From Streptomyces sp. MBT53 (GTDB lineage Bacteria > Actinomycetota > Actinomycetes > Streptomycetales > Streptomycetaceae): a stretch of DNA of 42,970 nt. A program made the translations under genes and the position numbers. The stretch spans positions 1 to 42,970 of the forward strand of contig NZ_JAEQAZ010000057.1 of assembly GCF_016654115.1 (NCBI RefSeq). The letters are read 5' to 3'. The notes under the pieces were generated by a model. The model saw only the letters and a program-made list of their open reading frames with translations. It ran no database searches and was not told the origin of the DNA. Positions 39,105 through 42,970 of the stretch are shown one piece after another. How positions within the stretch are numbered: position 1 is the first letter of the stretch; each line of letters begins with the position of its first letter.

Positions 39105-39664
39105 TGTCCACGCAGCAACGGCAGATACACATCGTCGACGATCTCCACGAGCGTGGAATCGGCGACCGTTTCATGCGAGACGACCATCTCGTAGCGCAGC
39201 AGGTCCGCGGGGACGGTGACGGCCCGCCGGGGAAGGTCGGCGGTGGGGATCTCGCCGCGCTTCACGGCCCGCTGAAGCAGCGTCAGCAGGATGTCGTGCA
39301 TGATGCCGAAGACCTTCGGGTCCAGGTCGGTCGCCTCCGCGAGCAGGCCCCGGAGGACGTCCGAGCCCAGTTGCCGCTGCCGCTCGATCATCAGCCGCAG
39401 CAGGGCCAGCAGGTCGGCACGCAATTCCCCGGTGTCGGGGACCTGGTCGACGATGAAGCCGGTGCGGTGCGGCAGGGCGGCCTTGACGAGTTCGGCGCGG
39501 TTGGCCCAGCGCCGATAGAGCACCTGCTTACCGGTACGGGCCCGGGCCGCGACGCCCTCCATGGTGAGCCGGGCGTATCCGACCTCGGCCAGCTCCTCCC
39601 ACACGGCGTCCAGGATGTCGGCCTCCAGCGCGGCCCCGCGCCGCCGCGTCTGTTCTCCGACCAT
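39098..39664 (-). CDS. TetR family regulator of the adjacent efflux pump
   Basis: A 188-residue TetR protein: MVGEQTRRRGAALEADILDAVWEELAEVGYARLTMEGVAARARTGKQVLYRRWANRAELV, with the helix-turn-helix at about 33-60. The C-terminal half carries a TetR_C-like ligand domain (DLLALLRLMIERQRQLGSDVLRGLLAEA). It is divergent from the DHA2 efflux gene over 97 nt that hold two matching palindromes, so it very likely represses the pump and itself and is released by a drug-like ligand. GGAAGG 8 nt before ATG 39664 supports the start. Confidence 0.9.
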   Translation of the reverse strand: MVGEQTRRRGAALEADILDAVWEELAEVGYARLTMEGVAARARTGKQVLYRRWANRAELVKAALPHRTGFIVDQVPDTGELRADLLALLRLMIERQRQLGSDVLRGLLAEATDLDPKVFGIMHDILLTLLQRAVKRGEIPTADLPRRAVTVPADLLRYEMVVSHETVADSTLVEIVDDVYLPLLRGHG

Positions 39665-39684
39665 CACGGACACCTTCCACCCAG

Positions 39685-39747
39685 GAGACCTTGCGTCTCT
39701 TATCAAGACCAGCCTATCGTGGACGAGATAAGAGACTCAGCGTCTCT
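39685..39747. promoter_or_regulatory. Two GAGAC-N5-GTCTC operators between tetR and the DHA2 efflux gene
   Basis: Site 1 is GAGACCTTGCGTCTC (39685-39699) and site 2 is AGAGACTCAGCGTCTCT (39731-39747). The GTCTCTTATC of site 1 and the GATAAGAGAC of site 2 are exact inverted copies, so the two sites mirror each other with centres about 47 bp apart. One lies next to each divergent gene, as expected for a TetR repressor that controls both. Confidence 0.8.
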
Positions 39748-39761
39748 AAGGGGGACTCGCC

Positions 39762-41126
39762 TTGCCTGCCACCACCGTCCGCACCACCGAACGCCTGGAC
39801 CCCGCCGTCTGCAAACTCGCCGGCATCCTCGTCCTGGGCGCCCTCGCCCCACTCCTCGACAGCACGATCGTCTCCATAGCCCTGCACACCCTGGGCCACG
39901 ACCTCGGCGCCTCGACGACGAGCCTGCAATGGGTCAGCACCGCCTACCTCCTCGCCCTCGCCACGGTCGTCCCGGTCTCCGGCTGGGCGGTCGAGCGCTA
40001 CGACTCCCGCCACGTCTGGCTCGGCGCGCTCACCCTCTTCCTCACCGGATCCCTCCTCTGCGGACTCGCCTGGAACATAGGCTCGCTGATCGCCTTCCGG
40101 GTCCTCCAGGGCATAGGCGGCGGACTGCTCCTGCCCGTCCTCCAGACCCTGGTGATGCGGGCCGCCGGAGGCCGCTCCCTGGGCCGCCTGATGACCGCGA
40201 TCACCCTGCCCGTCGTGGTCGTACCGATCCTCGGCCCGGTCCTCGGCGGCCTGCTCGTCGGCCACCTCAGCTGGCGCTGGATCTTCTACGTCAACCTGCC
40301 CGTCTGCCTCCTGGCTCTCGCCCTGGCCTGGCGCGGCGTCCCCAAGGACACCCCCCGCCCCGGCCACCACCTGGACCTGACCGGCCTCCTGCTCCTCTCC
40401 CCCGGCCTCGCCACCCTGGTCTACGGCCTGTCCGAGACCGGCGTCGCCCGCGCGACCGCGATCCCGGCGGGCGCCGTACTGATCGCCCTGTTCACCCGCC
40501 ACGCACTCCACGCCCGCGACCCCCTCGTGGACCTCCGCCTGTTCAAGGACCGCGCGTTCGCCGTCTCCTCCCTCCTGACGTTCATGAACGGGCTCACCCT
40601 CTTCGGCGGGATGTTCCTGCTCCCCCTCTACTACCAACAGGTGCGCGGCGAGGGCGTGATCGCGGCCGGACTGCTGCTGGCGCCGCAGGGCCTGGGCAGC
40701 CTGCTGGCCCGGGTCACCGGACCGCTCACCGACCGCCTGGGCCCCCGCCCGGTCGTCGTGTCGGGCATGCTCCTCTGCGCACTCGGCACTCTCCCCTTCC
40801 TCCTCCCGCACCCCGACGCCGCACTCCTGGCCCTCGCCCTGGTCGTGCGCGGATTCGGGGTGAGCGCGGCCAACATGGCGGTCATGGTGGGCGCCTACCA
40901 GGGCCTGGACCGGGCCCGCATCCCGCACGCCAGCACCAGCATCCGGATCGTGCAGCAGCTGGGCGGCGGCGTCGGCACCGCCGTACTGGCGACGGTCCTC
41001 GCGCACGACCAGAGCACGACCGCTTTCCCGCACGCGTTCGCCTGGGCGACGGCGTTCACGGTTGTTGCCTGCGCCGTCGGACTCTGTTTGCCCGTCCGGG
41101 TGGCATCAGCCCAACAGCGGTCCTAA
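39762..41126 (+). CDS. DHA2-type MFS drug efflux protein
   Basis: A 454-residue transporter of the EmrB/QacA (DHA2, about 14 membrane segments) family. Motif D1 is LDSTIVSIALHTLGHDLGAS, followed by LQWVSTAYLLALATVVPVSGWAVERYDSRHVW and RVLQGIGGGLLLPVLQTL, and motif C appears as LGPVLGGLL with SWRWIFYVNLPV. These are the proton-coupled multidrug antiporter signatures; the substrate is unknown. TTG 39762 has AAGGGGGA 6 nt upstream. It should be controlled by the divergent TetR. Its stop codon overlaps a -10 element for the next gene. Confidence 0.92.
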   Translation: MPATTVRTTERLDPAVCKLAGILVLGALAPLLDSTIVSIALHTLGHDLGASTTSLQWVSTAYLLALATVVPVSGWAVERYDSRHVWLGALTLFLTGSLLCGLAWNIGSLIAFRVLQGIGGGLLLPVLQTLVMRAAGGRSLGRLMTAITLPVVVVPILGPVLGGLLVGHLSWRWIFYVNLPVCLLALALAWRGVPKDTPRPGHHLDLTGLLLLSPGLATLVYGLSETGVARATAIPAGAVLIALFTRHALHARDPLVDLRLFKDRAFAVSSLLTFMNGLTLFGGMFLLPLYYQQVRGEGVIAAGLLLAPQGLGSLLARVTGPLTDRLGPRPVVVSGMLLCALGTLPFLLPHPDAALLALALVVRGFGVSAANMAVMVGAYQGLDRARIPHASTSIRIVQQLGGGVGTAVLATVLAHDQSTTAFPHAFAWATAFTVVACAVGLCLPVRVASAQQRS

Positions 41127-41129
41127 CGT
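41124..41129 (+). promoter_or_regulatory. -10 element of a leaderless promoter for the ABC transporter
   Basis: TAACGT begins with the TAA stop codon of the upstream efflux gene and ends 6 nt before ATG 41136. A GTGGCA at 41100-41105 could act as -35 at an 18-nt spacing. The ABC pair may thus be transcribed apart from the pump. Confidence 0.6.
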
Positions 41130-41135
41130 GGCCGC

Positions 41136-42107
41136 ATGATCGAGCTCGAGGGGCTGACCAAGCGGTACGGCGACAAGGTGGCGGTGAACAACCTCACCTT
41201 CGCCGTGAGACCCGGCATCGTCACGGGCTTCCTCGGCCCCAACGGCGCCGGCAAGTCGACGACGATGCGCATGATGCTCGGTCTCGACCGGCCGACCGCC
41301 GGTGACGTACGCATCGACGGCCAGCACTACGACCAGCTCAAGGACCCGCTGACGTACATCGGCGCCCTCCTCGACGCCAAGGCCATGCACGGCGGACGCA
41401 GCGCCTTCAACCATCTCCTGTGCCTGGCACAGAGCAACTGCATCCCGAACAGCCGGGTACACGAGGTACTCGACACAGTCGGACTCACAGCCGTAGCGAA
41501 AAAGAAGGCCAAAGGCTTCTCCCTCGGCATGGGCCAGCGACTCGGCATCGCAGGCGCGCTCCTCGGCGACCCCCGCATCCTCATGTTCGACGAACCGGTC
41601 AACGGCCTCGACCCCGAGGGCATCCACTGGATCCGCAACCTGATGAAGTCCCTTGCCGCACAAGGCCGTACGGTCTTCGTGTCTTCCCACCTGATGAGCG
41701 AGATGGCGCTGACGGCCGATCACCTAGTCGTCATCGGCCAGGGCCGCCTCCTCGCGGACACCTCCATGGCGGACTTCATCCAGCAGAACTCGCGGTCCTA
41801 CGTCCGGATCCGCACCCCGCACCGAGAGCGGCTGCTGGACGTACTCCACCAGGCCGGCATCACCGTCGTCGAATCCGGCAACGGAACCCTTGAGGTGGAC
41901 GGCGGCAAGTCCGAGCAGATCGGCGAGCTGGCGGCACAGCACCAGCTGGCACTGCACGAGCTGAGCCCTCAACAGGCCTCCCTGGAGGAGGCGTTCATGC
42001 AGTTGACCGCGGAGTCGGTGGAGTACCACGCGCATTCCGACACACCACTCCCCGTCGCACCTGCGGAGCAACAGCAGGGCTGGGGCGACGGCTGGAAGAA
42101 GGACTGA
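41136..42107 (+). CDS. ABC transporter ATP-binding protein
   Basis: A 323-residue ATPase of the DrrA/NatA-like export group. Walker A is GPNGAGKST (34-42), the signature is FSLGMGQR, Walker B is ILMFDEP with the catalytic Glu, and the switch His is in SSHLMSEM. The C-terminal extension (about 225-323) is typical of drug and lantibiotic exporters. The permease follows after 1 nt, so the two form one complex. The substrate is unknown; the linkage to a drug-efflux gene hints at self-protection but proves nothing. Confidence 0.93.
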   Translation: MIELEGLTKRYGDKVAVNNLTFAVRPGIVTGFLGPNGAGKSTTMRMMLGLDRPTAGDVRIDGQHYDQLKDPLTYIGALLDAKAMHGGRSAFNHLLCLAQSNCIPNSRVHEVLDTVGLTAVAKKKAKGFSLGMGQRLGIAGALLGDPRILMFDEPVNGLDPEGIHWIRNLMKSLAAQGRTVFVSSHLMSEMALTADHLVVIGQGRLLADTSMADFIQQNSRSYVRIRTPHRERLLDVLHQAGITVVESGNGTLEVDGGKSEQIGELAAQHQLALHELSPQQASLEEAFMQLTAESVEYHAHSDTPLPVAPAEQQQGWGDGWKKD

Positions 42108-42108
42108 C

Positions 42109-42879
42109 ATGGCGGCGACCCAGGTCATCCGTTCGGAGTGGACGAAGATCCGCTCCGTGGCATCGACAGTCTGGACACTGTCCCTCGCGCTGGTGGTGAC
42201 GATCGGGCTAGGCATGCTGATCTCGGCACTCTCGAAGAACCAGTTCAACGACATGAGCGAGAAGGACAAACTCTCCTTCGACCCGACCTTCATCAGCTTC
42301 GCCGGGATGAGCCTCGGCCAGCTGGCCATGATCGTGTTCGGGGTCCTGGTCGTGTCGAACGAGTACAGCACCGGCATGATCCGCACCTCCCTCGCGGCCG
42401 TCCCCCAGCGCGGCACCTTCCTCTTCGGCAAGATCGCGGTGGCCACCGGACTCTGCCTCGTCGTCGGCCTGGTGACCAGCTTCGTCACGTTCTTCCTCGG
42501 CCAGGCGATGCTCGGCTCCCACAAGGCGGAGATCGGCGACTCCGGCGTACTGCGCGCGGTGATCGGCGGCGGCCTCTACATGACCCTGATCGCGATGTTC
42601 TCCATGGGCGTCGCCTCGATGCTCCGCTCACCCATGCTGTCCCTCGGCATCCTGATGCCCTTCTTCTTCCTGATCTCCAACATCCTCGGCAACGTCTCCG
42701 CGACGAAGAAGATCGGCCAGTACCTCCCCGACCAGGCCGGCAGCAAGATCATGCAGGTGGTCACCCCGGTCGACGACTCCGCACCGTACGGCCCCTGGGG
42801 CGGCTTCGGAATCATGGCCCTGTGGGTGGCAGCGGCCCTGCTGGGCGCATACATCCTGCTGAAGCGACGGGACGCGTAG
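42109..42879 (+). CDS. ABC transporter permease
   Basis: A 256-residue ABC-2 type permease with about six membrane segments (TVWTLSLALVVTIGLGMLISAL, LGQLAMIVFGVLVVSNEYSTGMIRTSL, IAVATGLCLVVGLVTSFVTFFLG, LRAVIGGGLYMTLIAMFSMGVASML, LSLGILMPFFFLISNIL and a last one ending KRRDA). The EYSTGMIRTSL turn is the typical coupling segment of this family. It begins 1 nt after the ATPase stop. It is complete inside the window. Confidence 0.92.
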   Translation: MAATQVIRSEWTKIRSVASTVWTLSLALVVTIGLGMLISALSKNQFNDMSEKDKLSFDPTFISFAGMSLGQLAMIVFGVLVVSNEYSTGMIRTSLAAVPQRGTFLFGKIAVATGLCLVVGLVTSFVTFFLGQAMLGSHKAEIGDSGVLRAVIGGGLYMTLIAMFSMGVASMLRSPMLSLGILMPFFFLISNILGNVSATKKIGQYLPDQAGSKIMQVVTPVDDSAPYGPWGGFGIMALWVAAALLGAYILLKRRDA

Positions 42880-42970
42880 GACTACTCCTCACGCCGCAGG
42901 AGGCCCCCGCACCCCACGGACCCGCAGCCGCCGACGCACGGGAGCGGGTCGTGGCGGTACGGCGAGCCCG
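42880..42970. other. End of window after the ABC permease
   Basis: 91 nt of GC-rich DNA. No complete gene or clear hairpin was seen; a gene could begin beyond the edge. Confidence 0.4.

Overview
The window is chromosomal DNA of a high-GC actinomycete, almost certainly a Streptomyces. The grounds are the very GC-rich codon third positions, many GTG/TTG starts, rare TTA codons, the polar-growth genes scy and filP, an AbsC-like MarR regulator, and gene families largely confined to streptomycetes (DUF6230/DUF6114 surface proteins, the cslA-glxA pair, DUF6191). From memory, most of the order matches the S. coelicolor SCO5395-SCO5427 region; this was not checked against a database.

Layout, left to right. 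(1) 0.25-7.1 kb is a central-carbon block: a double-HTH regulator with a TTA codon, pfkA (minus strand), then pta-ackA and a separately promoted pyk. (2) 7.1-12.0 kb, all on the minus strand, holds a small unknown protein, a cell-surface cassette (DUF6230 secreted protein, DUF6114 membrane protein, Ser/Thr-rich secreted protein) and, upstream of it, a thioredoxin-domain protein. (3) 12.2-16.8 kb has a TetR regulator, icmA (large subunit of isobutyryl-CoA mutase) with a perfect palindrome filling its promoter, an orphan CdiI-type immunity-like protein, a DUF3817 membrane protein and a MarR regulator. (4) 16.8-19.1 kb is a divergent MFS exporter / ArsR-type regulator pair. (5) 19.1-24.6 kb is a degenerate repeat desert followed by a cellulose-like glycan locus: cslZ (GH6 lipoprotein), glxA (copper-radical oxidase) and cslA (membrane glycosyltransferase). 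(6) 24.8-29.6 kb has a TTA-containing APH-like kinase, a thiamine-binding-type protein with a second DUF3817 protein, DUF6191, three consecutive AIM24 genes and absC. (7) 29.7-33.9 kb has an MFS transporter, meaB, a thiolase and methylmalonyl-CoA epimerase. (8) 34.1-39.0 kb has scy and filP, which encode the coiled-coil scaffold of the hyphal tip. (9) 39.1-42.9 kb has a TetR/DHA2 efflux pair with two matching operators, then an ABC exporter.

Functional threads. pfkA, pyk, pta and ackA set glycolytic flux and acetyl-CoA/acetate exchange. IcmA, MeaB, the epimerase and the thiolase interconvert C4, C3 and C2 acyl-CoAs, the building blocks of polyketides. CslA, GlxA and CslZ make, oxidise and trim a beta-glucan at the hyphal tip, the same place where Scy and FilP work.

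Most notable non-coding signals: about eight genes have a TANNNT element 6-7 nt before the start codon, which predicts leaderless mRNAs. The icmA palindrome (14935-14958) lies between -35 and -10. Two GACGRATCGTC sites sit 21 bp apart before cslZ, and two GAGAC-N5-GTCTC sites lie between the TetR and DHA2 genes. There are tandem repeats upstream of pta, beside the MarR gene, and through the gene-free 19.1-19.8 kb stretch. No rRNA, tRNA, CRISPR array, insertion sequence or phage gene was seen.
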